DNA of 64,000 nucleotides from positions 33,247,520-33,311,519 of the forward strand of contig NC_080546.1 in assembly GCF_028640845.1 (NCBI RefSeq), read 5' to 3'. This DNA comes from Ahaetulla prasina (lineage: Eukaryota > Chordata > Lepidosauria > Squamata > Colubridae). A program made the position numbers and the translations under genes. The notes below the pieces were generated by a model. The model was given only the letters and a program-made list of their open reading frames with translations, was not told where the DNA came from and made no database searches. Shown here piece by piece: positions 49,085 through 61,820 of the stretch (within the stretch, counting starts at the first letter, position 1; every line of letters begins with the position of its first letter).

Positions 49085-49270
49085 CAGGGGTGGGTTCTAC
49101 TTACCTTTACTACCGGTTCGCAACAGGACCGTGTGCGCTTGCTTTGCTCGACACGCTCTGCACATGCGCAGAAACTTCCTGATGACGTCCAGGTCAGTGA
49201 GCCTAGCCTCCCACCGGTTTTACTACCGGTTCTTTGCGAACCAGTCCAAACCGGGGGCAACCCACCACTG
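49085..49270. mobile_element. hAT MITE (CAGnGGTGGGTT family), 186 bp
   Basis: Ends CAGGGGTGGGTTCTACTTAC and GGGCAACCCACCACTG. Flanking 8-mers GAACAGTT and GAATACTT agree at 6 of 8 bases. TACTACCGGTTC occurs near both ends. Confidence 0.85.
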
Positions 49271-49972
49271 GAATACTTGACTCCATGTTTTACATATAGA
49301 TAAATGAAATGAACATGATAAAGCAGTCAGTAACTTTCACACAGAAGAGAATTCTTCTTCAGGTGTTTTGTAGAGCTGCCCATCGCATGGCAATGACTTT
49401 GGGAAGTGTATAAAGATTAAAACCATAATAACAGCTTTAAACTCATTATGCCCCATTTTAAAAACAGCCCCCAAACATAGTATAGGATATCCTTCTCTAG
49501 CACACAAACTAGCAGTGCTTAATAGAAGACTTAGAAGAGGGTAAAAGAATTAATAAGAGTTTGAAGCCCTAAAAAAAATCACTATGAACTTCAGGTTGAT
49601 AATCTAGATCCTAATCAATGTATTTTTGTTTTAGGCAACAATACAATAAAATAGTGCAATATCAAAATTGTGCAATATCACTATATAAAATAGTGAAATA
49701 TTTTGGCTCAAACTCGCCTCAAAGAGTCTAGATAGTTATAGTGTTGTGAATAAAGGCTTCACCTGGCTTAATTACTTTGGTAATATTTAAAAAAGTTAAT
49801 AGATACTGTATGTGCTGACTATGGAACAGGCAGTAGAACTATTTGTTTGCTTCCCTAATTCAGGAGTCCCCAAACTCTTCAACTCATTGATCCATTCATA
49901 AACCTTGATTATTTATCGAATCCCAAGTATTTACTGTATGAAAATAATTTAATATTACTACATTTGTATTAT

Positions 49973-50018
49973 ATTATAGTATAATAATAGTAATAATAAC
50001 AACAGCAGCAGCAGCAGA
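49973..50018. repeat. Compound (AAT)/(AAC)/(CAG) trinucleotide repeat
   Basis: TAGTATAATAATAGTAATAA, then TAACAACAGCAGCAGCAGCAG. Short, interrupted; no coding context. Confidence 0.85.
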
Positions 50019-50247
50019 CAATCCCATATAGCCTTGAGGGCCAACATTGACCCTGGCCTGATGGCTTAACAGAAGGAAAAATTGCAAAAAAGCTACTGTG
50101 GTTCTGTAACCATTATGAACTTGGATAGAAATTTCCTGATGCACAGAAATATACTTCATATACTTTATAATTTGAAAGAAATGTTCAGGTAAAATATTCT
50201 CTTTTAATAGCAATTAATTAGATGTACTATGCAAATATATCATTAGA

Positions 50248-50339
50248 TTAACTTTTGAGGACAATTTAGGCAATCATATTTATACAGCACAGATTAGTGT
50301 TGTATAAATATGATTGCCTAAATTGTCCTCAAAAGTTAA
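50248..50339. repeat. Near-perfect 43-bp inverted repeat (hairpin), unassigned
   Basis: Left arm 50248-50290 (starts TTAACTTTTGAGGACAATTT, ends TTTATACAGCAC) and right arm 50297-50339 (starts GTGTTGTATAAATATGATTG, ends CCTCAAAAGTTAA) are complementary at 42 of 43 positions around the 6-base loop AGATTA. It is not part of any repeat family recognised in the window. Confidence 0.95.
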
Positions 50340-50385
50340 CTATGTTGAAAGCAAATTCAAGTTTTATATGTTAAAGGCAGTTTAA

Positions 50386-50930
50386 TATAGATAGTCCTTC
50401 ATTTATCACCACAATTGAGGCCAAAATTTCTCTAGCAAAGTGAGACCACTGTTAAGTGAGTTTTGCCCCATTTTACGATCTTTCTTGCCACCATTCTTAA
50501 GTAAATCACTGCAGTTATTAAGTTAGTAGCATGGTTGTTAAATGAATCTGGCTTCCAAACCACAGACTTTGCTGGTCAGAAGCAGGGGTGGGTTTCAAAA
50601 CCCGTCATTACCGGTTCGCTCATGGGCGTGAGTGCTCACACACGTGTGTGATCCTCCCACCACCATCACTAATGGTTCACCCGATCTAGGGTGAACCGAT
50701 AGCAACCCACCACTGCTCAGAAGATAACAAAAGAGGATCATATGACCTCTGGACATTGCAATTGTCATAACTATGAGTCAATTACCAAGCATCTGGATTT
50801 TGTTCATGTGGCTATAGGAATGCTGCAATAGTCATAAGTGTGAAAAATTGTCATAAGTCACTTTTTTTCAGTGCCATTGTAACTTCAAGCAGTCACTAAA
50901 TGAACTCTTATAAATCAAGGAGTACCTGTG
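50386..50930. mobile_element. ACAGGTAGTCCTC-family MITE, copy 5, carrying a nested hAT MITE
   Basis: Left end TATAGATAGTCCTTCATTTA, right end AAATCAAGGAGTACCTGTG, both decayed. Interior words GTTAAGTGAGTTTTGCCCCA and AAGTCACTTTTTTTCAGTGC as in sister copies. Interrupted at 50583-50715. Confidence 0.82.
50583..50715. mobile_element. hAT MITE (CAGnGGTGGGTT family), 133 bp, nested
   Basis: Ends CAGGGGTGGGTTTCAAAACC and GATAGCAACCCACCACTG. Flanks GTCAGAAG (50575-50582) and CTCAGAAG (50716-50723) match at 7 of 8. Contains ACACACGTGTGTG, a small perfect palindrome. Confidence 0.92.
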
Positions 50931-53892
50931 CTGTTTTCTAAAAATAATTGTTCAAAAGCAGATTAAAAATTGAAATAATTGAAAATATAAACATCTTTAG
51001 AAATTAAAATGTTGCAGACTAGAATAGCTGTAACCAGAACATATGTTTCATAAAATCCTTGTCAAAAGGGATGTATATTTGAGAGGAAAAAAATCTATTT
51101 TATATAGCTTGCTAATCTGCTACCTATAGAAAAATGTGAGTTTGGAGATTTGGAACATTTCTCTTCAGTGGAGTAAATTAGAGATAATGAGGGCAAATCT
51201 TCTGAAACAAGGAAACAAGTTTAAATTATGTGTAGCTTGCAATTGAACTGTATCCTAGAGAAAAGCTTACAATTGCAAGATCCTTGGAAATTGCCCGAAA
51301 TCTAACTTTTAATCTTCTTCACCATTTTGTTTCTTTTGATCTCAGATCAGAGTGGATAAGAAGTATCCAATGTAGCACATTAGGGAAAACACAAATTTGA
51401 GTAGGAATTAATGGATAAAAGAGTCTTAAATTCATGGCCACGCATGTCATTCCTAAAAATATTTCATTCTCATACTTTAATACGTTACCTAAAATAATGC
51501 ACACATGTCTGCATTTTACATTTGTTTTCACTGTGAATAGAACAGAATAGTTTAATATGAATGTCAACATAAAGTACAGTACTTTTATTTGTTATATAAT
51601 TTAACATTGTTTTTAATATTGCACACCATGCAGAACCAATATGGAGTGGGATAAACTTTTAAATGTAATAAATTTAAAAAATGCATCTTTGTCCTCCAGA
51701 ATACATAAAATGAAAACCAAACAAGACCTCCATCATTCTTGTTTTGAATGCTCCATGAATGTTTATTTACTTTCAACACAATTCCCTTGAAGCCTAGAGG
51801 GAGTAAGAAAATGTATAAGGCTATTTCAGCATATAGCACTGATATAGATCCTAACTATAAATATGAATATTGAATATTCAGAGAGAAATAATTATGGTGC
51901 AAATTTGTGACAACATAATCCTATTTTAAAGCAACATATTTTCCTACTACTGCGTTTCTTGGGTTTTTTAGAAAAATAAGCACATGTTAGTCATAATATA
52001 AGACTGCCTTTTACATTTTACAGAAAAGGTTGGCTAAATAGCAGTGCACTGTACAATTTAAATAATTATCAAATAACATTGGAATTGTGGAGCACATTAA
52101 TTATTGTAATTAACAACTTTGAAACCGTTGTTCTTGTTACTATCTTTCTTTTGCTTCCAGATATACTAAATGGATATTTCAATTTTTATTAGGAAGAAAT
52201 AATTCCTATTAGGAATTATTGAAGAGACTAGACCTAACAGTGCACACAAACACTTTGCCAACCTTGATTTTGTGTGAATTGGTTGTTCTTGCTTTGTTTG
52301 AACAGGGTACAGTTTTCTGTTTATTTGAAGAAAATGTGATCCACATATTTAATCAAAATCATTTAATTCAAAGCACGTTCTGACTGAAAGCAAGATCACA
52401 TGGAAAAAAAGTCTCCAGCTGTTTTTTTTAAGTTGAATTTTTAAAAAATCATATATTTGATAGGGCAATTTGAAAGATTTCTAATTGATCTGAAAATAGG
52501 TATTAATCATTGTAAATTACCAAGGTCATATATCAGTGTTAAGTGACATTACTACTGCTGTTTGAAATCCAGCACATGCCAGCATAACTGTCTGCTTGAT
52601 TTTAAAATGTTTGTTGCATGTGGTATCAAGTAATCGTTAAACTTACAAATTTATAATGGTTGCAAAAATTTGAAATTAATTGTTCAGTTCATTTTCTTTT
52701 TTAGAAGTTTTTGTTTGTTTCATATATTTTTAAAAACAATTTTCTAAAGAAATTGAAATGATATAATAAATTTGGTAATTTTGAAATAATTTTATCTTTA
52801 TCTTATTATCTCGGGTCATTTTGAACCATAAAATAAATCCCTAATAAATATGGAATATGTGCAATAAAAGAAGTTATGTATTTTTAACAATTATGGCTGA
52901 TTTTTTCTTGTTCAGTACATTTCAAGGAATAAGTGGAAATTTAGACATTTTAGTTTAGATTCATATTTTAAAAATTAGACAAATAAGAATTGCTATTCTC
53001 ATTTCCAAAGAATTTTAGATGTCGGCTATATGCTGCTTGCAGAAAGCCCTGCAAATTGTTATTTTTGATTGTTATAAAATATGTAAAGTCTTACATACAC
53101 ACCAAAAAACCCTCTACTAATAAATAGCAATCATAACTTTATTATTACAAAAAATTATTTTAAAAAAACGTACTGCTAGCTTTTTGGAACACTTCATGAA
53201 ACCATATTTATATAACAATGATTAATTATATAATTATGTTTGCATGGCATTTTTTTAGTTAACTGCTGTCAGAAGAAGAGATCGTTGCATATTTTGTTGC
53301 ATTTTAGGAACTTCAATAGCGCCTGAGCAAATTGCATTAATGTTAAAAGATTGTTGAGAATTTTAAATTTTTCTTCTGCAGCATATTTGCCTTAATACCT
53401 CTGGAACATTTTAGTATTATGAACTATTAACATAAAGTTGCTAATAGATGTTTGACATCTGTGCATTGCACTTTTTAACATACTTCAGGAGTTTGTGTCT
53501 TGGCCTAATAGGTCTCATTAGGGGGAAAAAGAGAGAGAGAGATCAGCCCCAAGACAGTTTGTCAAAGTTAATATGAGTCCCATAGGACTGAATGGACAAT
53601 TTGTGTGTGATTTTACAGGACATTCCTCTCATGGTCTTCTTTGATTCGTAACAATCAGACATTACCTCTGATTTATTTCACAATAACTCAATACAGATGA
53701 ATATTATTGTACTATGTTGGATGTTAGCATTTTTTATTTCTTATCATTCTTCGAATATATACAGGTTTTAAATGATACATCTTGTCTAGTGTGGGAGAAG
53801 TAAGACTTGATTAGCTATGTTTAAGAGAAACAAGGGAATGGAGGATTGTATATTTTACCAATAAAGGAGAATATTTGTAGTTCAGGGTTAAA

Positions 53893-54053
53893 ATGAAGGT
53901 CCTTGGTGTTCTCTGAGCTTGGTTGTTTTCTTGCAGATGTTTCATCACCGAAACTTTACCTAGCTTGGGTAATGAAACTTCTGCAAAACAAAACAAAACA
54001 AACAAACAAACAAACAAAACAAGCAAGCTCAGAGAGCACCAAGGACCCTTCAT
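53893..54053. mobile_element. MITE (CTTGGTGCTCTCTGAGCTTGG family), copy 2
   Basis: ATGAAGGTCCTTGGTGTTCT and AGAGCACCAAGGACCCTTCA (then T) are inverted ends, with GCAGATGTTTCATCACC and GGTAATGAAACTTCTGCAAA inside. An (AAAC)n run at 53990-54018 lies within. Family also at 38688. Confidence 0.8.
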
Positions 54054-57000
54054 AGTATACTTTAGCTGTGCACCATTTTAACTATGGCTTTAATAAGCAT
54101 TATCTTTTTTCAGAAGCTTGAACTAATCTCAAAAGTTTTGAATTCTTAATTTTAAGAAAAAAATAAGTATTATGATGTACAAAACCAATAAAGCTTGGTA
54201 GTGTAAAATACTGTATATAGAAAGAATTTTCTTCATGTGATACATTACACACAAGAACAATGCATATTTTCTTTTAACTTCATATAACTTTACATTATAT
54301 TTGTTTTTATAATGCAATGTCTGAAATTTAACTGGATTGTATATATGTTGTGACATGGCTTATGCCAACCTGGAAGTCTTTTTATTTTATATTCTTATTT
54401 ACATCTTTCACAGCTAATTTGTTACTATATGTATAAATCTTAAGTAAACCCTGTGAAAGATAAAAAAGATTAAGCTCTAAAGAATTTACAAAAAAAAATA
54501 ATAATCTTTAAAATCCTTCCAATCAAGTATTATTGCTATATTTAGTCATTTTCTTTAGCAATCACATTTGAATCTACCTATGACGTGTATAAATGATGAT
54601 AAAAAAGTTAGTATTTCTTGATGTAGTAAAAAGGAAGTAAATTTTGGGCCTTTCATGTTGCTATTTTCCTGAATTTATAAACTTTTGACATTTCCTATAT
54701 ATGTTTTCAAAGCTTACTTCAAAGTAAAACACAGTTCAATAAAACTCTAAAAGCTTCTGTGTAAAATTGTGTTTTAGTTTATTTTAATCTTTCCATTGTT
54801 ATGCCATTTGTGTTTAATTTATTTATTTAGCAATATTTATATACCCTTTTAATCCATATGGACTGTGGGGTAAAATACCATAGTTCAAGATATAATACAG
54901 TATATCTTACAGCTTTTAACTTATTAAACAATTTGGAACTTGTGTGTGCATTTATGTTTATATATAGTTTTAATTGTATTCATATTTTGCAATTTTTTAA
55001 AAAAGTACCAGCTAGAATATTGTTGTCATGAAATGTGGCTCTTTCTCCATTGGAATGGTATGTAGGGTGAATGACTTAATATATTGTTATCTATTATAAA
55101 GGATGTATGTAGCAATTTATTGAGCTTCTAAATAAAAAAATGATACGTACATGAAGATATGGATAGGCCTTTTCCTGATTGAAAGTTCTAATTAAGTGAA
55201 TAGAGGAAAATTAACTGAAATTAGCTGTCAGAAAATCACATTTAAATGACTGATGAGTTGCTCAGGCAGTAAACATTTAAATGATATAAATTGCCATTTA
55301 AGTGTATGGTTTAATGTTTGTCATGCATTAACATGACATGAGATTGCAGTGACAATCAAGCAGCTTGCTCTAATTTGAACATATTTAGGGCTTTTGTGTG
55401 GAGTGCACCACACAAATTAAGACAATTGCTGTTTTTTATGTGTCAGTATAAATGTTTCTTCAGGCATCAGTTAATGAAACTAACCAATCATTTCTGTATG
55501 CATATTGCAGAGTGGCTTCTCAGAGCCTTACTAAATTTTCCTGTTTAAATAGGACCTTTCCTTGAAAGAAAACGAAGCTTAATTTCTGTAATTATACAAC
55601 TGTCTTACTTCTTTGCGTTACTTCATCTGAACTTCTCAAATCCAGAGGAAAATGGGATTTTCCATTAAAGCTCCATGCATCATGCTACTAAATTTTGTTG
55701 CCTTTTCCTCAGTCAATTCAGAATGTGGTCTACTATTGCACATACAGGTATAGAGATTGAAATATTTTAGCACAAAATATTTTATGCCTGATGTAAAAAA
55801 AGAAAAACCAAGAATACATACACTCTTTTTTATGTGTATAAGCCATCAGTCTGGCACCTGATTTTCATTTATCATTAGCAAAAAGAAAGCATCCATCACC
55901 AGAATTACCAAAAAGATGGCTTCTTTCTGGTAAAGAATAGGCTGTATTGTACACTCATTCTGCTATCTGGATTGTTCCCCCTGAATTGATCCCTAATCGA
56001 AATTGTAATCTAAAGTAAATTGATCTATGTCCAGAAACAAGAGTGTGTGCTGGATGATCATGTGACCTGAATTTAAATCTTCAGACAAATTCAGTGGATA
56101 ATATTTCCTAATTCGTATTTAAAGCTAAGTTCTGTGAAATGTGCTTAATGGAGCTGTAAAATAAAGCTGCATGGCTACTTTGGAAGCTTCTCATGGCAGG
56201 GATGTACATGCACAACACTTCATCATCAAGGCCATAACAAGTTCAAACAGCTTCAAGCCTGACTGCTTTAACAGTTGGAAAAGAAAGAGCTTTGTACAGA
56301 ATCCTCCAAGTTCTGAGGATTCCACTTCTTCTGAAAGATTTGCACACTACTTGTGTTAATCCAATGGATATATGATTGTTTAGTAATTGCTTAATGATAT
56401 GAAGAACAATTAAATCTTAATCTCAGATAGTTATGGTTTAATCTTTCCCTGAAGTTTTTCAATTCACTTGAAACTTTTCACACTAAAGATCAACATGAGC
56501 AAGCTAGTGTTAGAAAGGCTTGAACTTCTTGAACAAGCTGGCTTTCAAAAAAGCTGATGAATAGGAGGTAATATTGCTGATGTATTCTAGATAATTGACA
56601 AAGCCAAGAAATAGCCAAAAGAAATAAGTATATGCTTTATTGATAATAGAAAGATTTTTGATTATGTCAATCATGTCAAATTGTGTAATATAATTAGAAA
56701 ATATTAGAAAAATGGGAATCCAGAACATCCAGTTATCTTTGCATAAAACCTATACACAGGTCAGAAACCATAGTTCAGAGAGAATAAACATTACTTATTT
56801 ATTTGAAAACAGGAGTGGAATAAAATAAGCATTTTTATTTTAAAATAAAATTTTAAAATAAATTTTAAAGCTGGAGAAAGAAACTTCAATTTCCTGCGCT
56901 ATGCTGACTCTACCCTGATAGCCATAAAAGCAAAGGAATTGCAGGCTCTAATAATTACATCAAAAGGCACTGATGGAAACATTGGACTAAAATAAATATA

Positions 57001-57459
57001 AAGAAGAACACAATGATGACATTTAGGTACAATAAGCTTAGAATTGTCAACTAAGATACTGAAGTAGTGGATAGCTTCTGTCTCAGGCACGTAAGATATC
57101 AAGCAGTCAAGAAATAAGCTGCAAACTAGCGCTTGGTAAATTAAACATGAAGGCCTTGGAAAAGATATTCAGATACCAATACTATGTATATACCTATAAA
57201 ATCAGAATAATATATATAATAGGATTCCCTATGAAATTCTATGGAAATGTAAGTTGGACTTTTAAAAGGCATAATAGAAATAATATTGATGCTTCTGAAC
57301 TTTGGTTTGGAGAAGACTCCAAAGAATATGATGTACAAAAAATTTAAACAGAAAAATCAACGGATCAACAACAAATCAAAATTTCTCACTTGAGGCACCA
57401 ATGATCAGTCTCAGATTATCGCACTTCAGGCACAGGATGAAAAGATCTACTGTCTAAAG

Positions 57460-57593
57460 CAGGGGTTTCAAACTCACAGCCCACAGGCCGGATGCGTCAA
57501 TGCTGGCCACGCCCACCTCCGGTTTAGCAAAGGGGAAAAAAGTCCCAGTACGTCACGTGATGAAGATGTGATGATGTGAGTTTGACATCCTTG
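57460..57593. mobile_element. hAT MITE (CAGGGGTTTCAAACTC family)
   Basis: Ends CAGGGGTTTCAAACTCACAG and GTGAGTTTGACATCCTTG; flanks GTCTAAAG (57452-57459) and CTCTAAAG (57594-57601), 7 of 8 identical. Contains GCCACGCCCACCTCC. Confidence 0.9.
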
Positions 57594-58099
57594 CTCTAAA
57601 GGTTCTAATGCTGGGACAAAAAGAAGGGAAATCAAGAGGATGACCAGCAGCAGGGCAGATGGTCTTAGTTTCAATGGTGAAGACCTCGAAGAACAGACTA
57701 GAGCAGATTGTCATGGAGAAAATCTATGAAGTTACTTAGAGTTGACACTGATGTGATGGCACTAATCAATCAATCAAAAAAATTTGAAGACTGCAGGAAT
57801 TATTTGCATAAACATTTGTTACATGTATATCTGCAGTGAGTAAAGAAGGAAGCCTTTAAGGACAGAGGGAAGACCATCTATCTATTCAGATAAACAAGAC
57901 TGAACCCAGCCCAGGAAAGTGGTTTACAAATATATTTCAAATAGCTCTTCCTGCTTAATTCTCATGAAGATTAAAAAAGGGAGGAAGGGAAGCACGTTCA
58001 GACTTGTAAGATCCAGTAGCTGTTCTAGTAAGAGTAGTTTTAGGTTTTCATGGTGTATGTTTCTTAGTGAGATCTGTCATTTAGGGCTTACAGTCCTAG

Positions 58100-59264
58100 A
58101 ATCTCTAGACATTTATTTACTTATTTATTTTTTATTTAATTTTGTCATAACAATATATGTAGGTATCACACAAAAAGATTATATAATATATAAACACATA
58201 TATGAGTAAATATAAGGAAGTATAAGCATATATATATATAGGAAAAAGAAAAGAAAAACAATAGGACAGGAATGGTAGGCACGTTTGTGCGCTTATGCAC
58301 GCCCCTTATGGTCCTCTTAGGAATGGGATGAGGTCAGTAGTAGAGAGTTTTTGGTTAAAGCTTTTAGGATTATGGGAAGAGACCACAGAGTCAGGTAAAA
58401 TATTCCAAGCACTGATGATTCTGTTACAGAAGTCATATTTTCTGCAATCTAGATTAAAGCGGTTGACATTAAGTTTAAATCTATTGGTTGCTCTAGTATT
58501 ATTGCAATTGAAGCTGAAGTAGTCTTTAACAGGAAGAACATTACAATAGATGATTCTGTGAGTTAAACTTAGGTCTTGTCGAAGGCAACAGAGTTCCAAG
58601 TTTTCTAAGGCTAGGATTTCAAGTCTGGTGGGGTAAGGTATTTTGTTGTTTTCAGAGGAATGGAGAACTCTTCTTGTAAAATATTTCTGGACACGTTCAA
58701 TTGTATTGATGTCAGAGATGTGGTGAGGGTTCCAAACAGGCAAGCTGTATTCTAGAATTGGTCTAGCAAATGTTTTATATGCTCTGGTTAGTAGTGTGGT
58801 GTTTTTGGAAAAGAAGCTACGCAAGATTAGGTTTACAACTCTTAGAGCTTTTTTTGCTATGTAGTTGCAGTGGGCTTTGGCACTTAGATCATTTGACATG
58901 AAAACTCCAAGGTCTTTAACGGGAATGGGGTCATCTGTAAGGTAATGTCCATCTAGTATGTACTTAGTGTTTGGGTTCTTTTTTCCTATATGTAAGACTG
59001 AGCATTTGCTGGTTGAGATTTGGAGTTGCCAAGTTTTAGACCAAGCGGTTAGATGATGGTACGTCTGTGGAATGTTGGATGTGTGTTATCCGAGTTAACA
59101 AAAACTGAGCCAAAGAAAATGTTGAAGAGGTTTGCTTTAACTGTTTCATCATTGCATTCTTTGTTGTTAGAATCTTTTAGTGGTGGGATGGATCTTGAGT
59201 CTTTAAGTTTATTGTTAACAAAATTATAAAAGGCACGATTGGAATTTGTGCGCAGAGGGTTCTC
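58100..59264 (-). mobile_element. CR1/Jockey-clade LINE with internal deletion
   Basis: Minus frame 58899-58306 (197 codons, the longest LINE frame but one in the window) encodes the RT thumb and C-terminus: YKTFARPILEYSLPVWNPHH, NTIERVQKYFTRRVLHSS, LEILALENLELCCLRQDLSL and THRIIYCNVL. Upstream DNA to about 59045 adds TAWSKTWQLQISTSKCSVLH and GKKNPNTKYILDGHYLTDDP. Frame 59282-59049 gives FYNFVNNKLKDSRSIPPLKD, which precedes the RT core in such ORFs. The RT core itself (including the FADD box) is missing between, deleted at about 59050. 3' UTR to the left ends in a T-rich (TTTA)n stretch at 58110-58140. Family differs from the CR1 at 45575. Confidence 0.82.
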
Positions 59265-59500
59265 TTTTTTTTTTTTTTGCATTTATATCCCGCCCTTCTC
59301 CGAAGACTCAGGGCGGCTTACACTATGTCAAGCAATAGTCTTCATCCATTTGTATACTATATACAAAGTCAACTTATTGCCCCCCAACAATCTGGGTCCT
59401 CATTTTACCTACCTTATAAAGGATGGAAGGCTGAGTCAACCTTGGGCCTGGTGGGACTTGAACCTGCAATATTGCAAGCAGTTGCTGTTAATAATAGGCT
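59265..59500 (-). mobile_element. tRNA-derived SINE with L2-type tail, minus strand
   Basis: A T run (59265-59278), GCATTTATATCCCGCCCTTC, CGAAGACTCAGGGCGGCTTA, CAACAATCTGGGTCCTCATT and GGTGGGACTTGAACCTGCAA follow the same order as at 44886-45152, with high similarity. It abuts the upstream edge of the LINE at 58100-59264. Confidence 0.88.
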
Positions 59501-60260
59501 GCATTCAGTTTTTATTTGGTTGCATATATTTCTGTAGCGGATTTTGAAATTTGCAACATAGCCTTTTTTGTTTCTTTTCCAGAGGGATTTTTTTTTATTG
59601 AAGCTTTTTTATTGATATGGGTAGTTTGCTTTTCCTGATCATGGTAGTCATTTGTGGTACATATAGTTTAATGACTCTATTGATTTCAAATAGGAAGTAA
59701 TGAATCTGAGAAATCATCTATCAAATGATTTCTGTCAAGATATCAACTACAAGACGTATGTTTGGAAACTATATTTTAAATGGAATTTATTATTATTTGA
59801 AGTCTCTGTAAAAAGAGACTTCGTTGAAAAAAAGCATTATTTTATATCACGATCAATTTAGCTGTATATTGCTTGAAGAGAATATAATAAATGAAATAAG
59901 AGATGGAATTTTTAAAAAGTCAATCCTAAATAACTCATTAATGAGGGATGATGTGTTTAATGAGGTGTAGCAATTATAACTTAAACTGATTTAGAAATTA
60001 TATTGGTTGATTATTATAAGACAAGATTCTGAAACAAGATTTTTGTAATGCTTTTAATTATTTAATTATTGTATTGTATTAATAATAAATATTAAAATTA
60101 ATAATATATTACTATTAGTTGTTATTTTAATCATTTAATTATTTGAATAACTAATTATTTATGATATTTAATTAGTTTATAAATTTATGTATAATTAATT
60201 ATAAAATAAATTATTTAATTAGCCTTCAAATAGTTAGTGCTGAACCATTTGAATTATATA

Positions 60261-60528
60261 TACCGGGTTTCCCTGAAAATAAGACCCTGTCTTACATTTT
60301 TTGACCCGCAAAATAAATGCTTGGCCTTATTTTTGGGGAGGTCTTATTATTTTGGGGCACATAGAGCAAGATTGGGCTTCTCCTGCCATCTTACCTGATT
60401 TCCAGCTGTGCGTTTAAATATTTTCTGGGAGGGCTTATTTTTTTTGGGAGGCTTATTTTAGTGCATGCGCTCAAAAGCCTGATTGGGCTTATTATCAGGG
60501 GATGTCTTATTTTCAGGGAAACAGGGTA
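60261..60528. mobile_element. TGTTTCCC-family TA-MITE, short relative of the FIBIN-bearing element
   Basis: TACCGGGTTTCCCTGAAAAT and CTTATTTTCAGGGAAACAGG (then GTA) inverted ends with TA borders. Interior: CTTGGCCTTATTTTTGGGGA, GCATGCGCTCAAAAGCCTGA and the word TCTTACCTGATTTCCAGCT, shared (reverse strand, 18 of 19) with the interior of the element at 22998. Confidence 0.87.
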
Positions 60529-61149
60529 GGAGATCTACTAGTGAAGGAAATCTTATGATTTCAAAATTAGGCTCCATTTGAAGTAATGCTGGTTTACACA
60601 TAAATCACTTCTTGAAAACTATTGACACCTGTAAGTGAAAGAAAATGATGCAGCATATCATTTATCATAGCTATTTATGCCTTTTTGTCAAAATTCAAGA
60701 TAGATGTAATAAATTATAAGTTGTGATAAAGTTATATTAAATTTAATAGATAGATTGCATCATTTTAATTGTGGCTACCTCTGTTGTTTCCAACAGTTGA
60801 AATCAGTGCATATATTATAAGGCCGCAGCATTTTTTCTTTAGCTATAATAGTAGTATTTTCTTTCCCAAGCTGGTACTCTTCAAAGGTGGTGAGACACAG
60901 GTGCCCACACAACTGAAAGGTACAAGATCGGGATGATTAATATAGTCTCTCTTGTCCTTTCCTATTATTATCAGATTAGACTATGATTACTCATCCATGG
61001 TGAATTTAATTGTTCATAGTACAACCTTGAATTGTTTTAATACTAGTACAACTCTATTGCAAATGTTTAAAACTCCACCGGGAACCTGCATGGGCACAGT
61101 TGGTTCAACATATTCTAAAGGCTACAATTAGCATTGTTATAGTTTATGA

Positions 61150-61503
<354 letters not shown>

Positions 61504-61556
61504 TAAAGAATATTTGATTTTATTGTAATTTAAAAGTATTTATAGGCATTTTAAAG

Positions 61557-61820
61557 CAGAGTTCCCCAACCTTTCCCGTTGGTGGCCCGGAGCAGGTGGA
61601 GGGGGGGAAAGAGGAGATGATTTTGTGGGAGGGGCGAGCACATGTGTACATGCATGCAAATACAAGAGCATACACAATATTCATGGTGACAATCGAGTGA
61701 GTGGTGACCCATGATGATGCTCTTACAAGTGGGGCTGCACCACCCGGGCACTCATCTGGCATGGTGGCAATTAGCCCATGGCCCAGTAGTAGACTGCGGC
61801 CCACAAGTTGGGGACCCCTG
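61557..61820. mobile_element. hAT MITE (CAGAGTTCCCCAACC family)
   Basis: Ends CAGAGTTCCCCAACCTTTCC and CAAGTTGGGGACCCCTG, flanked by TTTTAAAG (61549-61556) and TTTTAAAC (61821-61828), 7 of 8. The sub-terminal GTGGCCCG / GCGGCCCAC resembles widespread Charlie-like elements. It lies 120 bp beyond an LRBA exon. Confidence 0.9.

Noticed and set aside
50248..50339. Calling the hairpin a microRNA gene
   Set aside because: Arms pair almost perfectly without the bulges usual in animal pre-miRNAs and there is no recognised seed; kept as an unexplained inverted repeat.
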